This document shows, piece by piece, positions 9,205 to 17,839 of a stretch of 64,000 bases of DNA. The stretch is from Candidatus Peregrinibacteria bacterium (GTDB lineage: Bacteria; Patescibacteriota; Gracilibacteria; UBA1369; 2-02-FULL-48-14): positions 110,594 to 174,593 of the forward strand of contig JABHVW010000006.1 in NCBI GenBank assembly GCA_018658105.1, given 5' to 3'. The notes under the pieces were generated by a model that saw only the letters and a list, made by a program, of their open reading frames with translations, was not told the origin of the DNA and made no database searches. The position numbers were made by a program, and so were the translations under genes. Numbering within the stretch: position 1 is the first letter of the stretch; every line of letters starts with the position of its first letter.

Positions 9205-9270
9205 TTTTCTTTATTTAAGCGCAGACACTATAGGGATGAGTACCTGTTTTTGCAAGGGGTTTTTCTGATA

Positions 9271-9831
9271 TTACTGAAGGATCTTTTGCAACTTGTTGAT
9301 TCCAATAATATTATCGTGGTCTTGAACTAGATCCAAAATGAATTGATCTCTGCATTTAACCCTGTAAACGAAATCTTCAGTAGATAAAATACTGAACTTA
9401 ATTGGTGTTTTTGTCTCTAGTTTATCAAGGAATGCTTCGAGCTTTTCTTTGTCTACATCGCCTACTACTAATAGATCTACTGGGCTTTCTTTTTGTAAAA
9501 ATGCACCGGAAACAATCAAAAAGTCGATCTTACCCATTTTTGAAATGTTCTTGATAAGATTTTCACTAGAATTAGTCGCTTTTACAATGATATTTCTAAG
9601 ATCTCTGAACAGATAATAATTCTTATTTACTGAGTAGTACTTTTTGCGTGCCTTTGCTCGGCTCTTTAAAATTCCTATCTTTTTCAGGTTATCAAGCTCT
9701 CGCCTAACAGAGTTTATTTGCTCATCGAGTATGCGAGTTAGCTCGCGTACAAAATACTCCTCATCTGGATTTAACAGAAATAGAGTTAAGAGCTTTACTC
9801 TGGCGTTAGACGTGAACAATTGCTTCAGCAT
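9271..9831 (-). CDS. Winged-helix regulator with nucleotidyltransferase-like C-terminal domain
   Basis: A 186-residue protein. Residues 1-80 form an ArsR/MarR-like winged helix (FTSNARVKLLTLFLLNP, YFVRELTRILDE, NSVRRELDNLKKIGIL). Residues ~95-170 resemble a degenerate nucleotidyltransferase domain (DFLIVSGAFLQKESPVDLLVVGDVD), with the S-x-VDLLVVGD part echoing the usual G-S-x-D-x-D motif. Such fusions are widespread in archaea and CPR bacteria and are usually annotated as transcriptional regulators. A canonical GS motif is not present, so catalysis is doubtful. No partner toxin or HEPN gene lies next to it. Confidence 0.75.
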   Translation of the reverse strand: MLKQLFTSNARVKLLTLFLLNPDEEYFVRELTRILDEQINSVRRELDNLKKIGILKSRAKARKKYYSVNKNYYLFRDLRNIIVKATNSSENLIKNISKMGKIDFLIVSGAFLQKESPVDLLVVGDVDKEKLEAFLDKLETKTPIKFSILSTEDFVYRVKCRDQFILDLVQDHDNIIGINKLQKILQ

Positions 9832-9949
9832 GTATAATTTATTTATCCAACTTTGCCAAATTTATCGCTCTTTTGAATAAAATGCAAGAAAAAAGCCTAG
9901 CAAGATGCTATTAATGGCTTAATTCTCGGCAATTTTATGAGTAATTATT

Positions 9950-11230
9950 TTACTCAGTGTGGCCAGCTACAATCTTTCGTAGCTTCAATTGATTGTTCAA
10001 TACCATTCTTTCTTGAGTACCTTCTGCGTAACGCATTTTAACTGCTTCTGCAAAGTGAGGTGGGTACATACCCATCATTACCATAAGTTCAGCCTCTACT
10101 TCTTTCTCTGTAACTTCAGCATTTTCATCTTCGTAAAGTTTTTCTAGACCAAGACGAATGATCACTTGTGATTTTGCGTTATCTTTTAGCTCATCACGTA
10201 GTTTTTTGCCTTCTTTTTCAAGAGTAGCTTCGTATTCCTCAAGAGTTTGTTTGCGTTTTTCGAGGTCAGATTTGATGCGTTCAACCATCATGTCGATTTC
10301 TCGCTCAACCAAAGCTTCAGGAACATCAGCTTTTACGTAAGCCTCCATTTCCTTAAGGAATTCAGACTCAAGCCTTGCCTCTTCTTGTCTTTCTTTTTGC
10401 TTACTTAGCTCTTCTTCGATTTCCGCAAGAAGCTCTTTCATTGTTTGGCGATTCCCACCTGTTATCTCTTTAGCGAACTCATCATCCATCTTTCTTTCTT
10501 CTGACTCCTCAATACCGTTAACTTTTACATGGAAACGTACTTTCTTCCCTTTGAATTCATCTGCTTGATAATCTTTTGGGAAAGTAATTTCGAAATCTTT
10601 TTCTTCATCTTTCTTCATCCCAACAACTTCGTCTTCAAAACCAGGAATAAGTGAGCCCTCCCCTAGAATTACAGGGTGATTTTTGCTGTCTGTGCCATCA
10701 AGAGGCTTGTCATCCATGTCGAAACCAGCGAAATCCAGCTCAACACGGTTGCCCATTTTTGCAGCACCTTTGGAATCTTTCCAAACTATTGTTCGTTTTT
10801 TAAGATTTCCAAGCACTTCGTCGATTTCTTTTTGCTCAACTTTTACCTTTTTTCTTTTTACCTTTAATTTGCTGATGTCTTTCTTCCATTCAACAGCTGG
10901 CACAACCGGAATGATCGCCTCATATTTGAGTGGATTTTGATTTTTTATGTCAATTTTCGGGTAAGCGACAGGTCGAAGCTTTTTCTCCATTACGGCATTT
11001 TCGTATGATTCTGTGATCGCGAGATCTAGAATATGATTCAAAAATGCTTGCTCGCCTACATGCTTTTCTAAAACATCTGCAGGGATTTTGCCAGAACGGA
11101 AACCAGCGATTTTTACCTTGTCTTGGAGCATTTCCACGACTTTGGCTCGGTAAGTTCCCATTTCTGCCTCAGTTAGTTCGACAGCCATTTTCACCTCTGA
11201 GTTTTTCAGTTCTTCGATTTGAATATTCAT
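9950..11230 (-). CDS. tig: Trigger factor (ribosome-associated chaperone and prolyl isomerase)
   Basis: A 426-residue trigger factor. The N-terminal ribosome-binding domain has the GFRSGKIPADVLEKHVG signature at about residues 43-60. A central FKBP-like isomerase domain follows (GNRVELDFAGF, PGFEDEVVGMKKDEEKDF), and a long helical C-terminal chaperone domain completes it. It binds the ribosome exit tunnel and shields nascent chains. Length and domain order are normal. No clpP or clpX follows in this window, although tig-clpP-clpX is a common arrangement elsewhere. Confidence 0.96.
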   Translation of the reverse strand: MNIQIEELKNSEVKMAVELTEAEMGTYRAKVVEMLQDKVKIAGFRSGKIPADVLEKHVGEQAFLNHILDLAITESYENAVMEKKLRPVAYPKIDIKNQNPLKYEAIIPVVPAVEWKKDISKLKVKRKKVKVEQKEIDEVLGNLKKRTIVWKDSKGAAKMGNRVELDFAGFDMDDKPLDGTDSKNHPVILGEGSLIPGFEDEVVGMKKDEEKDFEITFPKDYQADEFKGKKVRFHVKVNGIEESEERKMDDEFAKEITGGNRQTMKELLAEIEEELSKQKERQEEARLESEFLKEMEAYVKADVPEALVEREIDMMVERIKSDLEKRKQTLEEYEATLEKEGKKLRDELKDNAKSQVIIRLGLEKLYEDENAEVTEKEVEAELMVMMGMYPPHFAEAVKMRYAEGTQERMVLNNQLKLRKIVAGHTE

Positions 11231-11275
11231 ATAGTTTGGTTAATTTGCGCCCAGCATACTTTAAGGTTAAGGCTA

Positions 11276-11304
11276 TTGCAATTCTTTCGGTTTTTTGCTA
11301 TAAT
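11276..11304 (+). promoter_or_regulatory. Promoter of the 1342-residue protein gene
   Basis: TTGCAA at 11276-11281 and TATAAT at 11299-11304 are separated by 17 bases. TGC precedes the -10 as an extended element. The expected start site is near 11311, about 20 bases before the ATG. Confidence 0.7.
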
Positions 11305-11330
11305 ATTAAGATAATTAATTCGTATGGCAC

Positions 11331-14300
11331 ATGGGAGTTAGAAAGAAAAACAAAAATATTAGGCCTAAACGCCAGATAGAACAAGCAAAAAGACCTTCAG
11401 AAGTGATTGTTGAGGATTATGTTCATGCTAGGCGCATGGCAGACCACTTTGCCTCTTCTAAAGGTGCTGATCGTAAAGGGGTTGATGAACGAAATGCCTG
11501 GAAAGAGAAAATGGAGATACTCCAAAGAGAGTATAAAGGCCCTAAGAAAGATCTGATTAAAGCTGCAGACGAATGGGAACGTATTCATGAATATGTACCT
11601 GTTCCTTCTGATGCAAATCTTTATAAAGAAGAAACTGCTGGAATTATGGAAACTGCGGATGCTCTTAATGAGCTTTCGGAGGATGTTGAGAATAAAAATA
11701 CTCTTGCAACAAGGCTTCGTGCGCTTGTTAATGCGAATTTAAGCCCGGCTACTATGCTTGGGTCTGGTCCGCAACAAATTCAAGCAGTGCGTTTGGCGCT
11801 GCCAAGAGAGCTTTCTGACAGGTTGATTCCTGCCCTTGAAAAAGGAAAAGGATCGTCTTATGACAAAGCTATGAAGCAGGTTGAGGAACAATATGAAAAG
11901 CTTAAACCTTATTGGGAGAAGCTAAATGAGTTTGTTTCAGAAAATAATGAGGCGCAAAAAGACCAAATTGTTTCTGTAACTGGTCATATTTTTGAAAGAA
12001 CTAGTAAATCTTTTAATGAAAAACCTTGGCAAACTGCTGGTGCGATTGCTGGTTTACTTGGTTTGGCTGCGATTGCATATAATGCTGCATCGCCTAAACT
12101 GAGAAAATGGTTTATTGCCGGTGGTCTTGCGATTGGTGGTGGAATTGCTTTGAATGACTTTGTTTGGCCTACTTTTATAGATAAAGAAGGTAAAACTGCT
12201 CTTCAAAGACTTAGAGGTAAACAGGTAAATGAGGGTACAGTTAATGGCCCATTTGGTGATGCTGTTGAACATTTCCTTGCTGGAGATGAAGATATGGTTA
12301 AAGCAGCTGAGTCTGTACAAAAACTAAATGGTGTTCCTGCTTATAAAATGATTGCGGCTTACAAAACCTTACGTGGTAAAAGCCCAGATAAGATGCTTTT
12401 AGATCCTAGAAAACTGGGTCTACCATCTGATATTGCTGGTGATATGGACCAAGATGGCCTTGCGAAAGGTCTGATAGTTTGGTTTGCAGAGGTTGCCCGT
12501 AAAGCTGGTGCATGTACTGGTGGCGATCTAAATGTATGTGCTGAAAAAGGTGTCTCTATAATTGAAGAGAACGAACTTGGAAGCACTGAGTTTGAATACT
12601 TAAACCTTAAGTATATTCAAATCCCTACAAATGAAAATGCTGCTAAAGATCAAGAAAGAGCTGCAAATGCTCTTACTGAAGCGCAAAAAGAATCAGAAAA
12701 AGAATTACGAATACTATTTAATAAAAATGGACTTACAGGCAAATCAATCGATGCGATGCCTGGAGCTAATAAAAATATTATTCTGATTCAGGGTTACCCT
12801 TATGAAGTTGAAAAAGTTACGAACCCTCGTGGCGACACAAAAAATAAATACTACTTTAATACTATGGATGGCTCTGGCCGTCAGAATACGGTTGATGATG
12901 GTGCCGAAGGAACTGTAGCGGTATCATTAGGAGTGATTGCTGCACATGCTGAGAAGTCTTTTGAAAGAGATAGATCAAATGCAATGAATGGTGTGTCTGG
13001 TGCAGTTGACTTTAAATATGATCACCGAAGTCGAGAATGGGCACTTTCTGGTGCTGGTCTTGGTCTTGGGCAACTTCGTCATATTACTGGTCAGCCAGAA
13101 CAGGCTGAAATTACTGCATATTACGATAAAGATGCACGACTTGTAATTGATGGAAGTGCAGATGCATATGATACTGTGCAAAAAGGTCTAGAAGAAGAAG
13201 TGAAATATAGGGCTTATGAAAGCCTTTCAAGCGATCTTGATTACTTAGTTGGTAATCTTGAGTTTGAAGTAGATAAAGTTGATACTAGTGACTCAGCTAA
13301 AGCAATTATCCATGTTGATTACTACGGTAAGAAAGGGCTAATTACTTATGAGATGGGTAAAGTTACTGATATTCACATGCCATTCCATATTGAAATGGAA
13401 GCTGCATGGCAAGCTACTGGGCTTGATACTGCTGATGAAGTATTCACACAAGGACCTGTTAAACATCACATTGAAAGCCTTAAAGAAGACTTACTTCAAA
13501 AATTTGAGGCAGATGCTGGTTATTTTGAAACTGGATGGACAACTATATGGGAAAATACACCATGGGTTGGAACTGACACATGGTCTGACAGAGCTGATGC
13601 TGTAATTGAAACTATGGTTTACGATCACAGAACAGAGCTTTCTGACCAATTGAGAGGTGATATTGGAGCTATGCATTTACCAGAAAACTGGATAGATGTT
13701 AAAGAGCAATCTGTTAAAGAAGCTCGTGATAAATTCATGGCTCTGAACATTACTGAAATGCTAGAAGGAAGGGCTCCTGTAAATGAGACTCCTGAATCTG
13801 CAAAAGATAGGCACGTAGCCGATTTTGAAACATGGTTTAATGACGAAATGTCACTTCAATCTGTGTTTACAGATGTAGCTGAATGGGCAAGTTCATGGAC
13901 TGGTTACGGCGAAGTTTGGCAACGTGAGTTTGATGAGAATGTAATGGCTCGTCTTTCTGCACTTAGGTCTACTGGCCGTGCTGTAACAAAGGAAGAATTT
14001 AAACAAGATATTGATGAGTTCAAGGTTTTCATTAAAGAAGAAAAAGATGTTGTATGGGCTGCAGCTATTGAGAGAGATCTAGGCAGTGGTAAAGCGGTTT
14101 CAACTACCGGTACGCTGACAGGTCTAAATCATGTAGAAGCAAAAATTAAAACTGCTTTCAATACACACTTTAGTTCAGGAGTAAGAGGTTCTCGTGATGC
14201 AAATGCATATAGAACTGACCTAGAAACATCAATGAAATTTGGTACTTACCCTGAAATTATCACAGAAGTTGATGCAGATAAGGCTGAGGTATTAGATGGA

Positions 14301-15359
14301 TTTAATGACTGGTTTAATGACACGGTTGCTCTTAACTACAGGTACTCACCCGATATGTTAAGTAGACTGCCTGTTATTGGCGCTGGAAACTGGGCTGTGC
14401 AATTTAGAAATAGCGTAGTCGATCGTGCAAATGCCGAAGTAACGGCTTCAGCTAATGCTATAGATTTAAAAAGAGCTCTAGATAATATGAAACCTTTCCT
14501 AGTAGTTGAAAAAACTGCTGTATGGCAAGAGTTGATCAATAATAAATATACAACTGGGCCTACTTTGGGCAAAGGTGCTAGTGGACCAAAAAGAAATGGT
14601 CTTACTGAAGTTGCAGAAATGATTACAACTGAATATGCGAAAGTTGCTAGTGGAGTTACTGCTCCAGTATATGAAGCGAACTTAAAGGCTGCTGTTGCGG
14701 CACTTCCTCCTAAAGATCCTGCTGCTAAAAGCGACTGGATCCCTGATATTATTGAATGGTCTGAAGAAGAGACACAACTTGCTAAACGTGCTGAAATTCT
14801 TGATGAATTTGATCAATGGTTTGCAAGTAAATTTGTAAAAACAGGCTGGGAGTATGATGTGTGGCAAAATGCACTTCGTGTGTATGGAGCGCTACCTGCG
14901 CTGTCTAGTCCGCTTATTGCAAAAGTGGCAAGTTACTCTCCTGGTAGCTTACCAACTGTTCCTCCAAAAGACGGATTTGAAGCAAGTCCAGCAAATCCAA
15001 ATATTGATACTCCAAGACTAAGAGCTGTTAGAATCGCATGTATGCAATCAAGAGCTTCTGCTGCGATAAGCCTTGCGGATTCATTGGCGCCTGCAGGAAC
15101 TAAGGCGGGAACAACAAAAGTGGGTAATGATCTATTAAGAGAAACTATGGATGATTTAAAACTATTCTTAGATGCTGAACAACCTTTCTGGATAAATGCG
15201 ACTACAGATACTAGTAGTGATGCACCTGCTATTGTGGCTAAATCTATGAAGGTAACAACAGTATTTGAGACCGACTTTGGAGTAACAACTGGACCTAAAG
15301 GTAAAGCTAGTCGAGTAAACCCTTCAGTATACTCAACAAGGGCTAATGCTCAGTACTAA
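11331..15359 (+). CDS. Large membrane-anchored repeat protein of unknown function (1342 aa)
   Basis: I do not recognise this protein. The first ~230 residues are charged and helical. A membrane region follows at ~233-275 (AGAIAGLLGLAAIAYNAA and AGGLAIGGGIAL), and over 1000 residues remain after it. The last third contains a degenerate tandem repeat of ~160-170 residues. A W-F motif recurs at about residues 831 (FETWFND), 991 (FNDWFND) and 1160 (FDQWFAS). A second motif of the form K-x-F-[LI]-x-x-E-x-x-x-W recurs at about 897, 1053 and 1276. Codon use resembles its neighbours and the frame is intact. It has a good promoter and no obvious Shine-Dalgarno sequence. Nothing adjacent suggests a pathway. 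Confidence 0.85.
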   Translation: MGVRKKNKNIRPKRQIEQAKRPSEVIVEDYVHARRMADHFASSKGADRKGVDERNAWKEKMEILQREYKGPKKDLIKAADEWERIHEYVPVPSDANLYKEETAGIMETADALNELSEDVENKNTLATRLRALVNANLSPATMLGSGPQQIQAVRLALPRELSDRLIPALEKGKGSSYDKAMKQVEEQYEKLKPYWEKLNEFVSENNEAQKDQIVSVTGHIFERTSKSFNEKPWQTAGAIAGLLGLAAIAYNAASPKLRKWFIAGGLAIGGGIALNDFVWPTFIDKEGKTALQRLRGKQVNEGTVNGPFGDAVEHFLAGDEDMVKAAESVQKLNGVPAYKMIAAYKTLRGKSPDKMLLDPRKLGLPSDIAGDMDQDGLAKGLIVWFAEVARKAGACTGGDLNVCAEKGVSIIEENELGSTEFEYLNLKYIQIPTNENAAKDQERAANALTEAQKESEKELRILFNKNGLTGKSIDAMPGANKNIILIQGYPYEVEKVTNPRGDTKNKYYFNTMDGSGRQNTVDDGAEGTVAVSLGVIAAHAEKSFERDRSNAMNGVSGAVDFKYDHRSREWALSGAGLGLGQLRHITGQPEQAEITAYYDKDARLVIDGSADAYDTVQKGLEEEVKYRAYESLSSDLDYLVGNLEFEVDKVDTSDSAKAIIHVDYYGKKGLITYEMGKVTDIHMPFHIEMEAAWQATGLDTADEVFTQGPVKHHIESLKEDLLQKFEADAGYFETGWTTIWENTPWVGTDTWSDRADAVIETMVYDHRTELSDQLRGDIGAMHLPENWIDVKEQSVKEARDKFMALNITEMLEGRAPVNETPESAKDRHVADFETWFNDEMSLQSVFTDVAEWASSWTGYGEVWQREFDENVMARLSALRSTGRAVTKEEFKQDIDEFKVFIKEEKDVVWAAAIERDLGSGKAVSTTGTLTGLNHVEAKIKTAFNTHFSSGVRGSRDANAYRTDLETSMKFGTYPEIITEVDADKAEVLDGFNDWFNDTVALNYRYSPDMLSRLPVIGAGNWAVQFRNSVVDRANAEVTASANAIDLKRALDNMKPFLVVEKTAVWQELINNKYTTGPTLGKGASGPKRNGLTEVAEMITTEYAKVASGVTAPVYEANLKAAVAALPPKDPAAKSDWIPDIIEWSEEETQLAKRAEILDEFDQWFASKFVKTGWEYDVWQNALRVYGALPALSSPLIAKVASYSPGSLPTVPPKDGFEASPANPNIDTPRLRAVRIACMQSRASAAISLADSLAPAGTKAGTTKVGNDLLRETMDDLKLFLDAEQPFWINATTDTSSDAPAIVAKSMKVTTVFETDFGVTTGPKGKASRVNPSVYSTRANAQY

Positions 15360-15381
15360 AGAAATGGCATGAGTTAATGGC

Positions 15382-15410
15382 TTGACAGAGCGGTTTTTTG
15401 TGTGTACTAT
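15382..15410 (+). promoter_or_regulatory. Promoter of the small RNA gene
   Basis: A perfect TTGACA -35, a 17-base spacer and a TACTAT -10. This is among the best -35/-10 pairs I found in the window. Confidence 0.75.
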
Positions 15411-15413
15411 TAT

Positions 15414-15527
15414 CCTCCTACGTCCGCGTAGGTCAGCTTGGAGGGAATATTTGGCTTCGGCGAGGTTTCTCCCCACTAAGCACCCCTAACCCCAACGGCC
15501 ACTTTTAACTGGCCACAGGGGTTTTTT
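15414..15527 (+). ncRNA. Probable small structured RNA of unknown family
   Basis: A strong promoter (TTGACA 15382-15387, 17-base spacer, TACTAT 15405-15410) drives ~110 bases with no credible reading frame, ending in an intrinsic terminator. Predicted structure in order: a 6-bp hairpin with a UCCG tetraloop (15417-15432), a longer arm with a TTCG tip (about 15440-15472), and the terminator stem. I could not match it to SRP RNA (no GGAAG..GCAGC core), 6S RNA, tmRNA or RNase P. The 5' end is estimated from the -10 position. Confidence 0.65.
15490..15527 (+). terminator. Intrinsic terminator of the small RNA
   Basis: The outer stem CCCC/GGGG (15490-15493 with 15518-15521) and the inner stem GGCCA/TGGCC (15497-15501 with 15510-15514) are followed by six T residues. 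Confidence 0.85.
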
Positions 15528-15606
15528 AATTGCTTGCTCAGTCGAAACTGGTGACCCAGAAGCGCTACGCTTTCTACCCAGGCTTCCTTCGAAAGCAATT
15601 AAAAAA
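15522..15606. repeat. Long imperfect palindrome sharing the terminator T-tract
   Basis: The 14 bases at 15522-15535 are perfectly repeated in inverted orientation at 15593-15606. The interior holds further pairing (AGAAGCG with CGCTTTCT, and CGAA with TTCG). The T-tract of the small-RNA terminator is one end of the palindrome, so the same DNA could stop transcription from both sides. The following ~90 bases (to 15699) hold another GC-rich stretch around 15611-15650 with TCGGA/TCCGA complementarity and no gene. Confidence 0.6.
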
Positions 15607-15699
15607 CAGATATCGGATCGCTTCGCTTCCTGCTCCGACTGCGTTAATAAGTGTATAAACAAAAAGCGGGCACTGTGATGCTCCGCTTTAAGTTAGAAT

Positions 15700-16134
15700 T
15701 TATTCAGTGAGTTCATCGTCTTTGATTCCTTCAAGCTCTGGTTCTGTTTCTTCTGCTGATTGGAAGAGTACGCTCTTTTCTTCACCAGGAAGTGAACAAT
15801 TTGTTTCATCTGCAAGAGTTTCCATAGTTTGAGTTCCTGTTATACGGCTTCCATCAGCAAATTCCCATGTTGGGTAACTGCTAATTTCTTCGTTTAGACA
15901 AAGCTGCACTTCTGCGTCTTTACCGCCTTCTGCACACTCAATGTATGGTAGAAGATCTTTCGAGTCGCCGAACATATCTAGTTGATTTTCACAGTTATGA
16001 CACCAAAATGCGCCGTAAAAACTTGCTTCAGAATCTGCGATACATGCAGCAAGTTCGTCATAAGTTGTGTCGCGTTCACCGCAAGCAGTAAAGGCAAAAA
16101 TGCTAATTATAAGGAGGGCAAGAGTCTTTTTCAT
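15700..16134 (-). CDS. Thioredoxin-like lipoprotein
   Basis: A 144-residue exported lipoprotein: a signal peptide followed by a lipobox ending at Cys18 (FTAC). The mature part carries a thioredoxin-type active site in YGAFWCHNC (CxxC), like the thioredoxin-like domains associated with vitamin K epoxide reductase. A cis-Pro region (SSYPTWEF) follows about 55 residues later, as expected for the fold. The C-terminal 20 residues are acidic. It probably acts in disulfide exchange outside the cytoplasmic membrane. No VKOR or DsbD partner is visible next to it. It has its own extended -10 promoter. Confidence 0.82.
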   Translation of the reverse strand: MKKTLALLIISIFAFTACGERDTTYDELAACIADSEASFYGAFWCHNCENQLDMFGDSKDLLPYIECAEGGKDAEVQLCLNEEISSYPTWEFADGSRITGTQTMETLADETNCSLPGEEKSVLFQSAEETEPELEGIKDDELTE

Positions 16135-16159
16135 AGTGTTTTGTTAGTGAATCTGGGGC

Positions 16160-16168
16160 ATTCTAACA
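16160..16168 (-). promoter_or_regulatory. Extended -10 promoter of the thioredoxin-like lipoprotein gene
   Basis: On the minus strand TGT-TAGAAT. The same nonamer stands before the lipoprotein gene at 22383-22775. Confidence 0.55.
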
Positions 16169-16237
16169 TTTTAGATTGCTCTTTGTCACCAAAAATCATA
16201 AAATTGGCGGGCAGTGTTTTAATGCTGCTACATTTGC

Positions 16238-16315
16238 GGTGGATATAGCTCAGTTGGTTAGAGCATCAGGTTGTGGTCCTGAGGGCCGTGGGTTCGAGTC
16301 CCATTATCCACCCCA
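16238..16315 (+). tRNA. tRNA-His (GTG)
   Basis: A full cloverleaf: acceptor GTGGATA/TATCCAC, D arm with AGCTCAGTTGGTTAGAGC, anticodon loop TTGTGGT and T arm with GGGTTCGAGTCCC. The extra 5' G at position -1 (16238) faces a C discriminator (16312), the identity mark of tRNA-His. The 3' CCA (16313-16315) is encoded. Confidence 0.97.
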
Positions 16316-16401
16316 TTCCTTTTTTCACATGTATGATTGTAATTAGCGCTCCAGGCCGCTAAGGCCAAGTCTTTACTCACCACAATTATACACTTGAAAG
16401 C

Positions 16402-17007
16402 TTACGCTGCCATTTGAGTATCGTCTTTTTCTTCAGGCTTTTCAGCAACTGGAGCAATAGGAGATGGCACAGCTGTAACATTTGGCACAGCCGGTTCTGG
16501 AGTTTTAACTAATTCTAATTCAGTTGCTGCTGGAGCTTCAGTGGCTTCAGGAACAGGTTTATTGAATTCTGTCATAACTGCTTCTGGAGTTTCTCCTGCT
16601 TCCTTATTTGTAAGGAATTCAGCTTCTACTTGCGTTAAATCGTCTGAAGGTGGAGTTGCTGCTTCAACTGGAGCAGGCTCTGGCGCGGGTACAGGAGTAC
16701 TTGCTTCAATAGATGCGCTAGGCAATTCTTTTGGAAGTTCTGTTTGAGCAGAAACCGCTTCCACTTCATCTTTATCTTTTTTAAACCAGTCCATAAAACG
16801 TCCGAGAAATCCTTTTTGGGCTGTTTCTACCTTATCTGCAGCCTCTGCAACTTCTGCATGAACTTGCTCTTCTGTTTTCGCAAAGAACTCTTTTTCTGCA
16901 GGACTTTCTGCAAGTTCTTCTGTAGCAGTTTGTTCGACTTCGACTTCTACTTCTACTTCAGGAGTAGCTTCTGGAACTTTTATATCTAATTTGTTTTCTA
17001 AAACCAT
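16402..17007 (-). CDS. Acidic Pro/Glu/Ala-rich low-complexity protein
   Basis: A 201-residue protein of unknown function. It is dominated by Glu, Ala, Pro, Val and Thr, including a VEVEVEVE run near the N-terminus and Pro/Ala-rich stretches (PAPEPAPVEAATPP). The only ordered-looking part is a short basic/aromatic segment at about residues 65-80 (GFLGRFMDWFKKDKDE), which could be an amphipathic membrane-binding helix. It has no signal peptide. It sits between tRNA-His and a LOG-family gene and has its own promoter. Its composition resembles the tail of L19 in this genome. Confidence 0.75.
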   Translation of the reverse strand: MVLENKLDIKVPEATPEVEVEVEVEQTATEELAESPAEKEFFAKTEEQVHAEVAEAADKVETAQKGFLGRFMDWFKKDKDEVEAVSAQTELPKELPSASIEASTPVPAPEPAPVEAATPPSDDLTQVEAEFLTNKEAGETPEAVMTEFNKPVPEATEAPAATELELVKTPEPAVPNVTAVPSPIAPVAEKPEEKDDTQMAA

Positions 17008-17030
17008 AATATGTGTTTTTATTTCATATC

Positions 17031-17039
17031 ATTATACCA
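17031..17039 (-). promoter_or_regulatory. Extended -10 promoter of the acidic protein gene
   Basis: On the minus strand TGG-TATAAT, about 24 bases before the ATG at 17007. Confidence 0.6.
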
Positions 17040-17089
17040 TTTTTTACCTCTTTTTTCAAGGTGCTAAGCCCATAAATCCAGCTGGTAGC

Positions 17090-17758
17090 CTATGTCACCT
17101 TTCCTTGAAGGTCGTCTCCGTATTTGCGCCAATTTATACAAGCATCTGGGTTCTTTTTGAACTCAGCTTTAGCCTTTTGGATTACCTCCATGGCCTGACC
17201 TGCATGTTCAACACATACGACTGAATCTAAATCTTCTGAACTAAGGTAGCCATATTTAAGTGGCTCATCTATAACCCAGTTAATAAGTTCTCGCCACATC
17301 TTCCCTACCAAAATTATAGGCATTTTGCAGATGTGATTCACTTGAATTAGCTGCCAAGTATAGAAAAATTCCAAACAAGTTCCAATTCCACCAGGCATAA
17401 CAACAACTACGTTTGAAAGCATCATGAATTCGTCGAGACGAGTTGAGAAGCGTTCGTGAGTTGTAATTAAATCTAGAGTTTCATTTGGAACTTGCTCGAA
17501 TGGCAATGCAATGTTCAAGCCAATATTATCAGAGGTTCCATTCTCATCCCCGTCTGAATGGCCACTACTTGCGGCTTGCATAATTCCTGGGCCACCACCT
17601 GTAATTAGATCGATATTGTCACCTGCTAAATCGTGTGCAAGTCGATATGCTTCTTTATATACTGGGTCGTCTTCTTTAATTCTTGCAGAACCAAAAATGG
17701 CAACGCGAAAGTCATTTTTCTTCAGCTCTTTCTTTAAATTAAAAGGTTGTGGAGACAT
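17090..17758 (-). CDS. LOG family protein (TIGR00730-like nucleotide 5'-monophosphate phosphoribohydrolase)
   Basis: A 222-residue Rossmann-fold protein of the LOG/lysine-decarboxylase-like family. Both diagnostic motifs are present: the glycine-rich GGGPGIMQAASSG and the PGGIGTCLEFF motif (PGGxGTxxE), which holds the catalytic Glu. Family members hydrolyse the N-glycosidic bond of purine (often cytokinin-type) nucleoside monophosphates, releasing base and ribose 5-phosphate. In bacteria the physiological substrate is usually uncertain. It is transcribed divergently from the transaldolase gene. Confidence 0.9.
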   Translation of the reverse strand: MSPQPFNLKKELKKNDFRVAIFGSARIKEDDPVYKEAYRLAHDLAGDNIDLITGGGPGIMQAASSGHSDGDENGTSDNIGLNIALPFEQVPNETLDLITTHERFSTRLDEFMMLSNVVVVMPGGIGTCLEFFYTWQLIQVNHICKMPIILVGKMWRELINWVIDEPLKYGYLSSEDLDSVVCVEHAGQAMEVIQKAKAEFKKNPDACINWRKYGDDLQGKVT

Positions 17759-17783
17759 TAAATTGTAGTTTAGGTATCAATAT

Positions 17784-17792
17784 ATTATAGCA
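17784..17792 (-). promoter_or_regulatory. Extended -10 promoter of the LOG family gene
   Basis: On the minus strand TGC-TATAAT, about 25 bases before the start at 17758. No -35 match is apparent. Confidence 0.6.
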
Positions 17793-17839
17793 AAGATTTG
17801 CCCAAAATGCTATCCTCGTTTCGACATTAACCCACGCAT

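Noticed and set aside
15414..15527. SRP, 6S or tmRNA assignment for the small RNA
   Set aside because: None of the diagnostic conserved motifs is present; length and folding do not match these families by eye.
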